A program made the position numbers and the translations under genes. Below, in pieces: positions 16,571-26,442 of a stretch of DNA of 53,034 bases. The stretch spans positions 1 to 53,034 of the forward strand of contig NZ_QGDQ01000032.1 in the NCBI RefSeq assembly GCF_003149145.1, in the 5' to 3' direction. Under the pieces are notes generated by a model that did no database searches, had not been told where the DNA came from, and worked only from the letters and a program-made list of their open reading frames with translations. Origin of the DNA: Quadrisphaera granulorum (lineage in GTDB: Bacteria; Actinomycetota; Actinomycetes; Actinomycetales; Quadrisphaeraceae). Numbering within the stretch: position 1 is the first letter of the stretch; every line of letters begins with the position of its first letter.

Positions 16571-19387
16571 GTGGCACCACGCGACGAGGTCGCTGAGCTG
16601 GGAGCCCTCGCAGGCCCCCTGCACCAGACCGACGCCGACCCGGAGGAGACCGGGGAGTGGCTCGGGTCCGTCGACGGCCTGGTGGAGGCCCGCGGCGGCG
16701 ACCGCGCCTCCTTCGTCCTGCGCAGCGCACTGGTGCGCGCGCGTGAGCTGGGCTCACCGGTCCCGGGTCTGATCTCGACGGACTACGTCAACACGATCCC
16801 CCCGCAGGACGAGCCCGACTTCCCCGGCGACGAAGCCATCGAGCGCCGCTACCGCGCCTGGAACCGGTGGAACGCCGCGGTGATGGTGCACCGCGCGCAG
16901 CGCCCCGGCATCGGCGTCGGCGGGCACATCTCCACGTACGCCTCCTCGGCCACGCTGTACGAGGTCGGCTTCAACCACTTCTGGCGCGGCCCCGACCACC
17001 CCGGCGGCGGTGACCACGTCTTCATCCAGGGCCACGCCTCCCCCGGCACCTACGCCCGTGCCTTCCTCGAGGGGCGCCTGTCGGAGGACGACCTCGACGG
17101 CTTCCGCCAGGAGCTCACCTCCCCCGGCCGCGGGCTCCCCAGCTACCCGCACCCGCGCCTCATGAAGGGCTTCTGGGAGTTCCCCACGGTCTCCATGGGC
17201 CTGGGCCCGGCCAACGCGATCTACCAGGCGCAGTTCGACAGGTACCTCGCCGGCCGCGGCATCAAGGACACCTCCGACCAGCACACCTGGGCGTTCCTCG
17301 GCGACGGCGAGATGGACGAGCCGGAGAGCCGCGGCCTGCTGCAGCTGGCCGGCTACGAGGGCCTGGACAACCTCACCTTCGTGGTGAACTGCAACCTGCA
17401 GCGCCTCGACGGCCCGGTCCGCGGCAACCACAAGATCATCCAGGAGCTGGAGTCGTTCTTCCTGGGCGCCGGCTGGAACGTCATCAAGGTGGTCTGGGGC
17501 CGCGAGTGGGACCCGCTGCTCGCCAAGGACACCGAGGGCGCGCTCGTCGGTCTGATGAACCGCACGCTCGACGGTGACTACCAGACCTATCGCGCGGAGG
17601 ACGGCTCGTTCATCCGCGAGCACTTCTTCGGTCGTGACCCGCGCACGGCGAAGATCGTCGAGGGCATGACGGACGACCAGATCTGGTCGCTCAAGCGCGG
17701 CGGACACGACTATCGCAAGGTCTTCGCGGCCTACCAGGCGGCGACGCAGAAGAACGGCAAGCCCACCGTCATCCTCGCCAAGACCATCAAGGGCTACGGC
17801 CTGGGCAAGCACTTCGCGGGCCGCAACGCCACGCACCAGATGAAGAAGCTGACGCTGGACGACCTCAAGGCCTTCCGCGACGGCCTGAAGATCCCCGTCA
17901 CCGACGCCCAGCTCGAGGCCGACCCGTACCGCCCGCCGTACTACCACCCCGGGCCGGACGCACCGGAGATCCAGTACCTGCAGGAGCGCCGCAAGGCCCT
18001 CGGCGGGTATGTGCCGAGCCGCCGCACGTCGTCCAAGGCACTGAAGCTCCCGGGCGATTCCGCCTACACGGTGGTCAAGCGCGGCTCGGGCAAGCAGCAG
18101 ATCGCCACCACCATGGCGTTCGTCCGGCTGCTCAAGGACCTCATGCGCGACAAGGAGTTCGGGCCGCGCGTCGTCCCGATCATCCCCGACGAGGCCCGCA
18201 CCTTCGGCATGGACTCGTTCTTCCCGACGGCGAAGATCTACAACCCGGAGGGCCAGCAGTACACCTCCGTCGACCGCGAGCTCATGCTCGCGTACAAGGA
18301 GTCGACCTCCGGGCAGATCCTCCACCTGGGCATCAACGAGGCCGGGTCCGCGGCGGCGTTCCAGGCAGCGTCGACGTCGTACGCCACCCACGGCGAGCCG
18401 ATGCTGCCGGTCTACATCTTCTACTCGATGTTCGGCTTCCAACGGACCGGTGACGCCTTCTGGGCCACCGCGGACCAGATGGGCCGCGGCTTCCTCCTGG
18501 GAGCCACCGCCGGCCGCACGACGCTGACCGGTGAAGGCCTGCAGCACGCCGACGGGCACTCGCTGCTCCTGGCCTCCACCAACCCCGCAGTGGTCGCCTA
18601 CGACCCGGCGTACGCCTACGAGATCGGGCACATCGTCCGCGACGGCCTCGAGCGCATGTACGGCGAGAGCTCCACGAACGTCCAGGACAGCGAGTCCGAC
18701 CGCAGCAAGCTCGGGCAGGTCGGCACCATCGACAGCCGAGACCCGAACGTCTTCTACTACATCACCATCTACAACGAGCCGATGGTCCAGCCGGCCGAGC
18801 CGGAGGACGTCGACGTCGAGGGCATCCTCAAGGGGATCCACAAGATCGCCTCGGCGCCCGCGGGAGACGAGGGTGCACCGCGCGTGCAGCTGCTCGCCTC
18901 CGGCGTGGGCGTGCCGTGGGCCCTGGAGGCTCAGGGGCTGCTCGCGAAGGACTTCGGCGTCCTCGCCGACGTCTGGTCGGTGACCAGCTGGAACGAGCTG
19001 CGGCGCGACGGCCTGGCCTGCGACGAGGCGGCGTTCACCAATCCCACCGAGGAGCCGCCGGTGCCGTTCGTGGCGAAGCAGCTCGCCGACGCCCCCGGTC
19101 CGGTCATCGCCGTGTCCGACTGGATGCGCGCCGTGCCCGACCTCATCCGCCAGTGGGTGCCGAACGAGTACGTCTCCCTCGGCACGGACGGGTTCGGCCT
19201 GTCCGACACCCGCGCCGCGGTGCGCCGCCACTACCACGTGGACGGGCCGAGCATCGCCTACCGGGCGCTGCAGGTGCTCGCCAAGCGCGGCGAGGTTGAC
19301 CGTGGCCTGCCGGTGAAGGCGTACGAGCAGTACCGCCTCGACGACGTCACCGCCGGCACGTCCGGCAACGCGGGCGGAGACGCCTGA
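16571..19387 (+). CDS. aceE: Pyruvate dehydrogenase E1 component, homodimeric
   Basis: 938 aa. The thiamine-diphosphate enzyme decarboxylates pyruvate and passes the acetyl group to lipoyl-E2, giving acetyl-CoA. The protein has the E1 size and order: [24 protein letters not shown]-like N-terminal region (about 110-135), the ThDP motif [12 protein letters not shown] (about 240-251), the [20 protein letters not shown] segment, and a C-terminal half with [24 protein letters not shown] and [12 protein letters not shown]. The GTG at 16571 has GGAG 6 bases upstream; a GTG at 16559 would add four residues (METN). It is followed by a strong terminator. The adjacent regulator and fab genes use its product acetyl-CoA. 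Confidence 0.96.
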   Translation: MAPRDEVAELGALAGPLHQTDADPEETGEWLGSVDGLVEARGGDRASFVLRSALVRARELGSPVPGLISTDYVNTIPPQDEPDFPGDEAIERRYRAWNRWNAAVMVHRAQRPGIGVGGHISTYASSATLYEVGFNHFWRGPDHPGGGDHVFIQGHASPGTYARAFLEGRLSEDDLDGFRQELTSPGRGLPSYPHPRLMKGFWEFPTVSMGLGPANAIYQAQFDRYLAGRGIKDTSDQHTWAFLGDGEMDEPESRGLLQLAGYEGLDNLTFVVNCNLQRLDGPVRGNHKIIQELESFFLGAGWNVIKVVWGREWDPLLAKDTEGALVGLMNRTLDGDYQTYRAEDGSFIREHFFGRDPRTAKIVEGMTDDQIWSLKRGGHDYRKVFAAYQAATQKNGKPTVILAKTIKGYGLGKHFAGRNATHQMKKLTLDDLKAFRDGLKIPVTDAQLEADPYRPPYYHPGPDAPEIQYLQERRKALGGYVPSRRTSSKALKLPGDSAYTVVKRGSGKQQIATTMAFVRLLKDLMRDKEFGPRVVPIIPDEARTFGMDSFFPTAKIYNPEGQQYTSVDRELMLAYKESTSGQILHLGINEAGSAAAFQAASTSYATHGEPMLPVYIFYSMFGFQRTGDAFWATADQMGRGFLLGATAGRTTLTGEGLQHADGHSLLLASTNPAVVAYDPAYAYEIGHIVRDGLERMYGESSTNVQDSESDRSKLGQVGTIDSRDPNVFYYITIYNEPMVQPAEPEDVDVEGILKGIHKIASAPAGDEGAPRVQLLASGVGVPWALEAQGLLAKDFGVLADVWSVTSWNELRRDGLACDEAAFTNPTEEPPVPFVAKQLADAPGPVIAVSDWMRAVPDLIRQWVPNEYVSLGTDGFGLSDTRAAVRRHYHVDGPSIAYRALQVLAKRGEVDRGLPVKAYEQYRLDDVTAGTSGNAGGDA

Positions 19388-19417
19388 CGATCCTGCGCTG
19401 ACGTCACCCTGAATGGG

Positions 19418-19462
19418 ACGGGGCGGCCCCGTGACGGTAGGTCTGTCACGGGGCCACCCCGT
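19418..19462 (+). terminator. Terminator of aceE
   Basis: Two 18-base arms (19418-19435 and 19445-19462) pair with a single G-T wobble position around a 9-base loop, about 30 bases past the aceE stop. Confidence 0.8.
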
Positions 19463-19560
19463 GCCATGTCGGGGATGGCGCAGGTCCACCCGGGCGGGCG
19501 GCGAAGAGCGCCGCTCACCCGGGCGGGCCTGTTGGAGGAGGTCCACAACGACGGGCTCCC

Positions 19561-19566
19561 TACCCT
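19561..19566 (+). promoter_or_regulatory. -10 box of fasR-like gene (TACCCT)
   Basis: TACCCT is 12 to 7 bases upstream of the GTG, placing transcription start on the start codon itself. Confidence 0.55.
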
Positions 19567-19572
19567 GACCGG

Positions 19573-20856
19573 GTGAGCACCGCCGAGGGCCAGGACGAGG
19601 GCCACGACGAGGGTGAGAGTCGGGGCGACGACGGCGCCGTGCTCGCGGCCGCCCGGCGCGAAGAGGTCGCGCGGGCGCTGCAGGGCGCCGCCGGAGCACT
19701 GGCCGCGACCGCGATGGCGCGGTTGGAAGAGCACCAACCCTGGTACGCCGCGCTCGGGCCGCAGGAGCGGTCCTGGGTGGGCCTGGTGGCTCAGGGCGGC
19801 ATCGCCTCGTTCGTGGCGTGGTTCCGCGCCCCGGAGGCGCGCCGCGTGGTCTCCGCCGACGTCTTCGCCGTGGCCCCCCGGGAGCTGGTGCGGGCGGTCT
19901 CGCTGCACCAGGCCCTGCAGCTGCTGCGGGTCGTCGTCGACGTCGTCGAGGAGCAGGTGCCGCGGTTCGCCGAGCCCGACCATCGGGCTGACTATCGGGC
20001 TGAGCTGCGTGAAGCGGTGCTGCGGTACTCCCGCGAGGTGGCCTTCTCCGCGGCGGAGGTCTACGCGCGCGCCGCCGAGGCGCGCGGCGCGTGGGACGCG
20101 CGCCTGGAGGCCCTCGTCGTGGACGCCCTGGTGCGCGGTGAGGCCGACGACGACCTTGCCACCCGCGTCGCCGCGCTCGGCTGGGCGCAGGACGTCCCGG
20201 TCGCGGTGCTGATCGGCACCCGGCCGGCAGGCGCCGCCGACGTCGTCGTCGCCGATCTCCGCCGGGCCGCACGGGCCGCCGCGGACGACGCGCTGGTGGG
20301 GCTGCGCGGCGACAGGGCGCTCGTGGTGCTCGGCGCCGCCGGTCAGGACGGCCCCCTGCGGGCCGCGAACGCGCTGGCGCCGCGCCTCGGCGCCGGACCC
20401 GTGGTGGTGGGCCCCGTGGTGGCGGGGCTGGCGGCGGCGGGGCGATCGGCCCGTACGGCACTCGTGGCGCTGACCGCTGCGCGGGCGTGGCCGGAGGCGC
20501 CGCGCCCGGTGGCCGCCGACGAGTTGCTCCCCGAACGCGTGCTGGCCGGCGACGCCGGCGCCCGGCGAGCCCTGGCCGACCGCGTGCACGCCCCCCTCGT
20601 CGCCGCGGCCCCCGTGCTCGCGGACACGCTGCGCGCCTACCTGGCCTCGGGCCGTTCACTGGAGGGCACGGCGCGCGCGCTGTTCGTTCATCCCAACACC
20701 GTGAGGTACCGGCTGCGGCGGGTCGCGGAGGTGACCGGCTGGGACCCGACGGTGCCCCGCGAGGCGTTCGTGCTGCAGGTCGGACTGGCCGTGGGCGCCC
20801 TCGCCGAGCGACCGGGGCGGCGGACGACGGCGCCCTCGGAGCCCCCCACCACCTGA
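19573..20856 (+). CDS. fasR: PucR/CdaR-type regulator of fatty-acid synthesis (FasR-like)
   Basis: 427 aa. The C-terminal 65 residues are the PucR helix-turn-helix: LRAYLASGRSLEGTARALFVHPNTVRYRLRRVAEVTGW (about 355-392). The central part (about 170-330) fits the GGDEF-like CdaR domain, and the N-terminal third (MARLEEHQPWYAALGPQERSWVGLVAQGGIASFVAWF) is the conserved sensor-like region of these regulators. In Streptomyces coelicolor the gene in this place, SCO2386 (FasR), activates fabD-fabH-acpP-fabF; the same order follows here, so the role is inferred from synteny plus family. M. tuberculosis has a homologue (Rv2242) in this position; its gene called FasR is a different, TetR-type protein. 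The probable operator is the palindrome before fabD. The acidic N-terminus follows a leaderless GTG. Confidence 0.88.
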   Translation: MSTAEGQDEGHDEGESRGDDGAVLAAARREEVARALQGAAGALAATAMARLEEHQPWYAALGPQERSWVGLVAQGGIASFVAWFRAPEARRVVSADVFAVAPRELVRAVSLHQALQLLRVVVDVVEEQVPRFAEPDHRADYRAELREAVLRYSREVAFSAAEVYARAAEARGAWDARLEALVVDALVRGEADDDLATRVAALGWAQDVPVAVLIGTRPAGAADVVVADLRRAARAAADDALVGLRGDRALVVLGAAGQDGPLRAANALAPRLGAGPVVVGPVVAGLAAAGRSARTALVALTAARAWPEAPRPVAADELLPERVLAGDAGARRALADRVHAPLVAAAPVLADTLRAYLASGRSLEGTARALFVHPNTVRYRLRRVAEVTGWDPTVPREAFVLQVGLAVGALAERPGRRTTAPSEPPTT

Positions 20857-20883
20857 CCCGCGGTTGACCGTCACTTGACGCAG

Positions 20884-20902
20884 TTTGGAGGAATCCTCCA
20901 AA
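20884..20902. promoter_or_regulatory. 19-base perfect palindrome, probable FasR operator
   Basis: TTTGGAGGAATCCTCCAAA: arms TTTGGAGGA and TCCTCCAAA around a single central A. It lies 28 bases past the fasR stop and 67 bases before the fabD GTG. TTGAC elements occur just upstream (20864 and 20875), so the site sits at promoter distance. Starting fabD at an ORF beginning at 20885 would wrongly place this site inside the gene. Confidence 0.75.
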
Positions 20903-20968
20903 CCCCGGCGCGGTACTTCGTCACCCCCCGCACCGGTGGGGCGGCCCACCACCGTGCAGGCTGGGGCG

Positions 20969-21982
20969 GTGCTCGCTCTCGTGTGCCCCGGTCAGGGGTC
21001 GCAGGCCCCCGGCATGCTCGCCCCCTGGCTCGAGCTGCCCGGCGTGGCAGACCGCCTGCGCTGGGCCAGCGCCGTGGTGGGTCGCGTCGGCGGTGATCAG
21101 GAGGACGACGGCCACCTGGCACCTGGCGCCGACCTGCTCACGCACGGCACCACTTCCGACGCGGACACGATCCGCGACACCGCCGTCGCCCAGCCGCTCA
21201 TCGTGGCCGCCGGGCTGGCAGCCGCCGCGGCCCTGTGGCCCGACGGCGTGACCGGTGACGTGGTGCTCGCTGGCCACTCGGTCGGGGAGCTCACCGCGGC
21301 AGCCCTCGCCGGGGCCCTGACCCCGGAGGCCGCGCTCGTGCTGGTGCGCGAGCGCGGACGGGCGATGGCCTCGGCCGCCGCGACGACGAGCACCGGCATG
21401 AGCGCCGTCGTGGGCGGCAAGCCCGACGAGGTGGCCGCCGCCATCGCGGCCGCGGGCCTCACCGCCGCCAACCACAACGCCGCCGGCCAGGTAGTGGCCG
21501 CCGGCACCGCCGAGCAGCTGGCCGCCCTGGCTGCCGCGCCCCCGCCGCGTGCCCGCGTGATCCCGCTACAGGTGGCCGGCGCCTTCCACACCGAGCACAT
21601 GGCGCCGGCGCGCGAGCAGCTGGCTCTGCTCGCCCCGGGCGTGCCCACCGCCGACCCCGCGCTGCCGCTGCTGAGCAACGCCGACGGCGCCGTCGTCAGC
21701 AATGGCCGTGAGGTGCTCGCCCGGATCGTCACGCAGGTGGCCAACCCCGTCCGGTGGGACCTGTGCAGCGATGCCCTTTCCGCCGCAGGGGTGACGGCGC
21801 TGCTCGAGCTGAGCCCGGCGGGTACCCTCGCCGGGCTGGCCAAGAGGGCCCTGCCGGGCGTGGAGCTGCTCGCGCTCAAGGGCCCTGACGACCTCCCCGC
21901 GGCCCGCGACCTGATCGCCCGCCACGCAGTGCCACAGCAGACCACCCAGCAGTTCGAGCAGCCCCGGAGCGCCCTCGCATGA
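20969..21982 (+). CDS. fabD: Malonyl-CoA:ACP transacylase
   Basis: 337 aa. It moves malonyl from CoA to acyl carrier protein, the first committed step of type II chain elongation. LALVCPGQGSQAPGM is the family start; the nucleophile motif GHSVGEL (Ser about residue 94), the catalytic His in VAGAFHTEHMAPA (about 207), and Asn-His in ANHNAAGQVV are present. GTG 20969 gives the start seen in homologues (M-x-ALxxPGQGSQ); earlier in-frame starts would pass through the operator palindrome. Its stop overlaps the fabH ATG by four bases (ATGA), so the genes are translationally coupled. Confidence 0.94.
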   Translation: MLALVCPGQGSQAPGMLAPWLELPGVADRLRWASAVVGRVGGDQEDDGHLAPGADLLTHGTTSDADTIRDTAVAQPLIVAAGLAAAAALWPDGVTGDVVLAGHSVGELTAAALAGALTPEAALVLVRERGRAMASAAATTSTGMSAVVGGKPDEVAAAIAAAGLTAANHNAAGQVVAAGTAEQLAALAAAPPPRARVIPLQVAGAFHTEHMAPAREQLALLAPGVPTADPALPLLSNADGAVVSNGREVLARIVTQVANPVRWDLCSDALSAAGVTALLELSPAGTLAGLAKRALPGVELLALKGPDDLPAARDLIARHAVPQQTTQQFEQPRSALA

Positions 21983-23001
21983 GCAGCACGTCCTCGCTGG
22001 TGTCTTCGACCGGCCCCGGCCACGCCCGGATCCTGTCCGTCGGCGCCTTCCGCCCGCAGCGCGTGGTGACCAACGAGGAGATCTGCACGTTCATCGAGTC
22101 CACCGACGAGTGGATCCGGCAGCGCACCGGCATCGAGGAACGGCGCTGGGCCGACGCGGAGACCACCGTCGTCGACATGGCCCAGGCAGCGGCCACCGAG
22201 GCGATCGAGAAGGCGGGCCTGACGCCCACAGAGATCGACGCCGTCATCGTCGCCACGGTCAGCCACCCGTACCAGACGCCCGCCGCCGCGGCGATCCTCA
22301 CGCACCGCCTGGGCGCCACGCCCGCCGCCGCGTGGGACGTCTCCGCCGGGTGCGCCGGTTTCTGCCACGCCCTCGCCCAGGCCAGCGACCTCGTGCGCGG
22401 CGGCACCGCCCGCCATGTGCTCGTGGTCGGGGCCGAGAAGCTCACCGACTTCACCGACCTCACGGACAGGTCCACGGCGTTCCTCTTCGCGGACGGCGCC
22501 GGCGCCGTCGTCGTCGGCCCCTCCGACACCCCCGGTATCGGCCCCACGGTGTGGGGCAGCGACGGCGGCCAGTGGGAGACCATCAAGAACAAGCGCAGCT
22601 GGATCGAGGTCCGCGCCGCGGAGGCCGCCGGCGAGGAGATGGTCTGGCCGGCGCTGGAGCAGGAGGGCCGGCAGGTCTTCCGCTGGGCGGTCTGGCAGAT
22701 GGCCCCGGTAGCGCAGAAGGCCATCGACGCCGCGGGGATCTCCGTGGACGACCTGTCCGCGTTCATCCCCCACCAGGCCAACATGCGCATCATCGACGCG
22801 ATGGTGAAGCAGCTCGGACTGCCCGCGACGGTGCCCGTGGCGCGCGACATCGCGCAGATGGGCAACACCTCGGCGGCCTCCGTGCCGCTGGCGCTGCACC
22901 GCATGCTTGCCGACGGACAGGCCCCCTCGGGCGGGCTGGCGCTGCTCATCGGCTACGGCGCGGGCCTGTCCTACGCCTCGCAGGTCGTCGTCCTGCCCTG
23001 A
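21979..23001 (+). CDS. fabH: Beta-ketoacyl-ACP synthase III
   Basis: 340 aa. It starts fatty-acid synthesis by condensing an acyl-CoA primer with malonyl-ACP. The Cys-His-Asn triad is visible: SAGCAGF (Cys about 121), IPHQANMRI (His about 264), and MGNTSAASVP (Asn about 294). GYGAGLSYA is the usual C-terminal motif. In actinobacteria FabH often prefers branched primers; the sequence alone does not settle this. It overlaps fabD and precedes acpP by 121 bases. Confidence 0.94.
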   Translation: MSSTSSLVSSTGPGHARILSVGAFRPQRVVTNEEICTFIESTDEWIRQRTGIEERRWADAETTVVDMAQAAATEAIEKAGLTPTEIDAVIVATVSHPYQTPAAAAILTHRLGATPAAAWDVSAGCAGFCHALAQASDLVRGGTARHVLVVGAEKLTDFTDLTDRSTAFLFADGAGAVVVGPSDTPGIGPTVWGSDGGQWETIKNKRSWIEVRAAEAAGEEMVWPALEQEGRQVFRWAVWQMAPVAQKAIDAAGISVDDLSAFIPHQANMRIIDAMVKQLGLPATVPVARDIAQMGNTSAASVPLALHRMLADGQAPSGGLALLIGYGAGLSYASQVVVLP

Positions 23002-23122
23002 ATCTCACGGCTGGGCAGCCAGCCGACGCCTCACGCTGAGGGCCAGCCGACCGGCTGGTCCACCGCAGACCACCACCCCACCCAGACCCGGCGCTGCCGG
23101 GCGCACGAAGGAGAAAGCACCC

Positions 23123-23371
23123 ATGGCGCAGAGCGAGCAGGAAATTCTGGCCGGCGTTGCCGAGCTGGTGAACGAGGAGACCGGCCTGCCGGTCGAGAGC
23201 GTGGAGATGGACAAGTCCTTCACCGACGACCTCGACATCGACTCCCTGTCGATGACCTCGATCGTCGTCCAGGCTGAGGACAAGTTCTCCGTCACCATCC
23301 CCGACGAGGACACCAAGAACCTCAAGACGGTGCGCGACGTCGTCACCTACATCCAGCAGGCGCAGGGCTGA
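23123..23371 (+). CDS. acpP: Acyl carrier protein
   Basis: 82 aa acidic protein. The phosphopantetheine attachment motif is DIDSLS with Ser at about residue 42 (FTDDLDIDSLSMTSIV); the helix-II recognition region VVQAEDKFSVTIPDEDTKNLKTVRDVV follows. ATG 23123 is set by AAGGAG nine bases upstream and gives the usual short ACP N-terminus. It carries the growing chain between the FabD, FabH and FabF enzymes encoded around it. Confidence 0.97.
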   Translation: MAQSEQEILAGVAELVNEETGLPVESVEMDKSFTDDLDIDSLSMTSIVVQAEDKFSVTIPDEDTKNLKTVRDVVTYIQQAQG

Positions 23372-23480
23372 CACCCGTCCCCGCCCGGGCGGCTCGCAGG
23401 TGCGGGCCGCCCGGGGAGCACCACCCGGTGGATGACTCCACCGCTACCCGGCACCACCCCGTCCCACTCCGGAGGTCCCC

Positions 23481-24731
23481 GTGAGCTCGAACCCGTCACG
23501 CACCCGCGTGGTCGTCACCGGTCTGGGCGCCGTCACCCCCCTGGGCGACACGGTGCAGGCCACCTGGGACGCCCTGCTCAGCGGCACCCCGGGCGCCCAC
23601 ACCATCGACGAGCCGTGGGTCGAGGAGTTCCACCTGCCGGTGACGTTCGCCGCCCGCACAAACGTCCCCGCCCCCGACGTGCTGCCCAAGCACGAGGCGA
23701 AGCGCCTGGACCCCTCCGGCCAGTACGCCGTGGCCGCCGCCCGGCAGGCCTGGGCCCACGCCGGCACCCCCGAGGTCGACCCGCTGCGTCTGGCCGCCGT
23801 GGTCGCCACCGGTATCGGTGGGGTGCACACCCTCCTGGACGCCTACGACACCCTGCGCACCCGCGGCCCGCGCCGCGTGCTGCCGATGACCGTGCCGATG
23901 CTCATGCCCAACGGCGCCGCCGGCGCCGTGAGCCTGGCCCTCGGCGCCGCCGCCGGCGCCCATGCGCCGGTCTCGGCGTGCGCCTCGGGCGGTGAAGCCG
24001 TCGCCTACGGCCTCAACATGATCCGCACGGGCCGCGCCGACGTCGCCGTCGTCGGGGGCACCGAGGCCGCCATCCACCCGATGCCGATGGCGAGCTTCGC
24101 CGCGATGCAGGCGCTCTCCACCCGCAACGACTCCCCCGAGACGGCCTCGCGGCCGTACGACACCACGCGTGACGGCTTCGTCATGGGCGACGGCGCCGGG
24201 ATCATGGTGCTGGAGTCCGAGGAGTTCGCGCGGGCTCGTGGAGCGCGCATCTACGCCGAGGTGCTGGGCGCGGGGACGTCGTCCGACGCCTACCACATCG
24301 CCGCCCCGGAGCCGGAGGGCGCGGGGGCTTCCCGCGCCGTCATCGAGGCGCTGCGGGTCTCCGGTGTGAGTGCGAGCGACGTCGTCCACATCAACGCCCA
24401 CGCGACCTCCACGCCCGCCGGCGACCTTGCCGAGATCAAGGCGCTGCGGGTGGCCCTGGGCGCCGACCTCGACCACGTGGCCATCAGCGCCACCAAGTCG
24501 ATGACGGGCCACATGCTCGGCGCGGCGGGTGCCGTGGAGTCGATCTTCGCGATCCTCGCGCTGCACCACCGGCTCGCGCCGCCGACGATCAACGTCGAGG
24601 ACATGGACCCGGGCGCCGACATCGATCTCGTCCTCAAGACCCCGCGGGAGCTGCCCGCGGGTGTGGCGATCAACAACGCGTTCGGCTTCGGCGGTCACAA
24701 CGTCGCGGTGGTCTTCGGCCCCGCCAGCTGA
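23481..24731 (+). CDS. fabF: Beta-ketoacyl-ACP synthase II
   Basis: 416 aa elongation condensing enzyme. Catalytic Cys in SACASGGEAVAYGL (about residue 173), His in HINAHATSTPAGD (about 311), and His in TKSMTGHMLGAAGAVES (about 346), plus the end NNAFGFGGHNVAVVF. The GTG at 23481 has GGAGG six bases upstream. It completes the fabD-fabH-acpP-fabF set. Unlike mycobacteria, only one KAS II copy follows and no accD6 is present here; a terminator closes the cluster. Confidence 0.95.
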   Translation: MSSNPSRTRVVVTGLGAVTPLGDTVQATWDALLSGTPGAHTIDEPWVEEFHLPVTFAARTNVPAPDVLPKHEAKRLDPSGQYAVAAARQAWAHAGTPEVDPLRLAAVVATGIGGVHTLLDAYDTLRTRGPRRVLPMTVPMLMPNGAAGAVSLALGAAAGAHAPVSACASGGEAVAYGLNMIRTGRADVAVVGGTEAAIHPMPMASFAAMQALSTRNDSPETASRPYDTTRDGFVMGDGAGIMVLESEEFARARGARIYAEVLGAGTSSDAYHIAAPEPEGAGASRAVIEALRVSGVSASDVVHINAHATSTPAGDLAEIKALRVALGADLDHVAISATKSMTGHMLGAAGAVESIFAILALHHRLAPPTINVEDMDPGADIDLVLKTPRELPAGVAINNAFGFGGHNVAVVFGPAS

Positions 24732-24780
24732 CAGCGGCTCACAGGGCCGACAGGGCCGGCCGGCACGGAGACCGACGCAC

Positions 24781-24812
24781 GAAGGGCCCCCACCGTGAGG
24801 CGGGGGCCCTTC
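24781..24812 (+). terminator. Terminator of the fab operon
   Basis: GAAGGGCCCCC (24781-24791) pairs with GGGGGCCCTTC (24802-24812), an 11-bp perfect stem with a 10-base loop, 50 bases past fabF. It lies between convergent genes and may serve DUF3145 too. Confidence 0.8.
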
Positions 24813-24862
24813 GTCGTACGTGCTGCGTGAACCGACCCTCAGCCGAGAGAGTCAGCCGACCG

Positions 24863-25366
24863 TCAGCCGACTCGGTGCAGCCAGCGAACGGGATTGCCGT
24901 CTCCGGCGTACCGGAACGGCTCCAGCTCGTCGTCCCAGGCGCGGCCGACGGCGAGGTCGATGCCCTCGCGCAGGAGCGCCAGATCGTCTCCGGCGCGCTC
25001 CACGGCGGCGCGCAGCCGGTCTTCGGGGACGACGACGTTGCCGTGGGCGTCCGTCACGGCGTGGAAGATCCCTAGCTCAGGGGTGTGGCTCCAGCGGCCA
25101 CCGTCGACGCCCTCGCTGGGCTCTTCGGTGACCTCGAAGCGCAGGTGCGCCCACCCCCGCAGAGCGGACGTCAGGCGCGCCCCGGTGCCGGGAGCCCCAT
25201 GCCAGGGCACCTCACCGCGCAGCAGACCAGGCGCCACCGGCTGCTCGGTCCAGTCGATGGTGACCGATACGCCGACGACGTTGGCCGCCGCCCATTCCAC
25301 GTGCGGGCACACCGCACGTGGCACTGAGTGCACGAACAGCACGCCACGGGTGATCCCACCGGACAT
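24863..25366 (-). CDS. DUF3145 family protein
   Basis: 167 aa. MSGGITRGVLFVHSVPRAVCPHVEWAAANVVG, LRGEVPWHGAPGTGARLTSALRGWAHLRFEVTEEPSEGVDGGRW and the end AVGRAWDDELEPFRYAGDGNPVRWLHRVG are the recognisable family blocks. The function is unknown; the gene sits behind fabF in many actinobacteria, as here. The ATG at 25366 is preceded by GGAGGAGG. A 46-residue upstream extension is not supported. Confidence 0.88.
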   Translation of the reverse strand: MSGGITRGVLFVHSVPRAVCPHVEWAAANVVGVSVTIDWTEQPVAPGLLRGEVPWHGAPGTGARLTSALRGWAHLRFEVTEEPSEGVDGGRWSHTPELGIFHAVTDAHGNVVVPEDRLRAAVERAGDDLALLREGIDLAVGRAWDDELEPFRYAGDGNPVRWLHRVG

Positions 25367-25690
25367 CTCGACCTCCTCCGACCTCGGCGCGTGGTGCGTC
25401 TTCCCCAACGACCTGCGACGGGACGAGCGGCGGTGCGGACAGCGCGGGGAGACCGTGCAACGACCTGCTCGTCGGTCATGATGCACCACGCGGCGTGACC
25501 ACACCAGGAGATCCCCTTCGGGCGACGCGGCGTGTCGTCAGCGCAGCGTGATCGGCGGGGGCCCGGATGACGCTCTCCGGACGGTCTTCGGGCGTTTCAC
25601 AGACCCTTCGCGGGCTCTCCACGCGGGCGTCGAGAGTGCTCCGCCGAACCGCAGCGCGTGATCGACTGCAGTTCGGGGGCCGTGTGGCGT

Positions 25691-25696
25691 TCTAAT
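25691..25696 (+). promoter_or_regulatory. -10-like box TCTAAT before conserved hypothetical gene
   Basis: TCTAAT, one base from TATAAT, lies 12 to 7 bases upstream of the GTG at 25703, suggesting a leaderless transcript. Confidence 0.45.
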
Positions 25697-25702
25697 GGTC
25701 GC

Positions 25703-26437
25703 GTGGTCGACCACCCCCGCAGGCCAGCCTTCCTCGGCCCCGCCGCGCTCGACACCATGCGCGGCGGTGGCGATCCTGCCCTGCGCGAGGAGGCCGCCCA
25801 GACCACGGCGCGGCTGATCGTCGACGGCGCCCGTGACTCCGAGGACGCGCAGGTCGCCGCGCGCCTCGTGGGTCTCGCCGACGAGCACGGCCTGGAGGTG
25901 CTGTCGTCGCTGTGGGCCGACGCGCCGGCCGACAGCCTCGCGGGGGCGCTGTGGCGGCTGTTCGCCCTGAGGCAGTGGGTCCACGCCGATCCGGTCGGCG
26001 CCGCCCGGGAGTTCGAGGAAGGCCGTCGCAGCCTGCCGGTCATGGAGGTGGTCGCGGGCGTCGGCGATCCGCCCGGCCCCGATGAGGTCCGCGCGTCGGT
26101 CGACGCGGTGCTGCGCGGCCTCGCCCGCGGTGACGTCCCGACGACCTTCGAGCGCGCAGCGGCCTTCGCCAGGGTGGTGGCCGCAGGACGGGCCGCACGA
26201 GCCGCTTACGACGTGCAGGAGGCCCCTGGCGGCGCCCAGGGGGGCACCCTGAGAAGCCCCGCGCTGTCGCGGGGCACCGGCGGGCCCACCGAGTCCGCCG
26301 TGCGGCTGGTGCGAACCGCCGAGCAGCTGGAGGCCGCCGCCCGACAGGTCCGCTTGGAGCGGTGGGAGGCCACCACGGGCAGCTCCCGACCTGCCGAGTC
26401 CGTCCACAACGCGACCGACGACGCTCCGGGGGGTTAG
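25703..26437 (+). CDS. Conserved actinobacterial hypothetical protein
   Basis: 244 aa, soluble and mainly alpha-helical. The N-terminal two thirds (VVDHPRRPAFLGPAALDTMRGGGDPALREEAAQTTARLIVDGARD... LWADAPADSLAGALWRLFALRQWV) look like a compact helical domain known to me only as an uncharacterised actinobacterial family. The C-terminal about 60 residues are Gly/Ala/Pro rich and probably flexible. No catalytic motif is evident. GTG 25703 is preferred over the ORF's earlier start because a TCTAAT promoter box lies directly upstream. It is convergent with the NYN-like gene across a large inverted repeat. Confidence 0.6.
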   Translation: MVDHPRRPAFLGPAALDTMRGGGDPALREEAAQTTARLIVDGARDSEDAQVAARLVGLADEHGLEVLSSLWADAPADSLAGALWRLFALRQWVHADPVGAAREFEEGRRSLPVMEVVAGVGDPPGPDEVRASVDAVLRGLARGDVPTTFERAAAFARVVAAGRAARAAYDVQEAPGGAQGGTLRSPALSRGTGGPTESAVRLVRTAEQLEAAARQVRLERWEATTGSSRPAESVHNATDDAPGG

Positions 26438-26442
26438 CCTGG

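Noticed and set aside
16754-20659. Minus-strand open frame of 1301 codons opposite aceE and fasR
   Set aside because: It lies antisense to two clearly recognised genes. Long antisense frames arise from third-position GC bias in such genomes; its translation is low-complexity Arg/Val/Gly.
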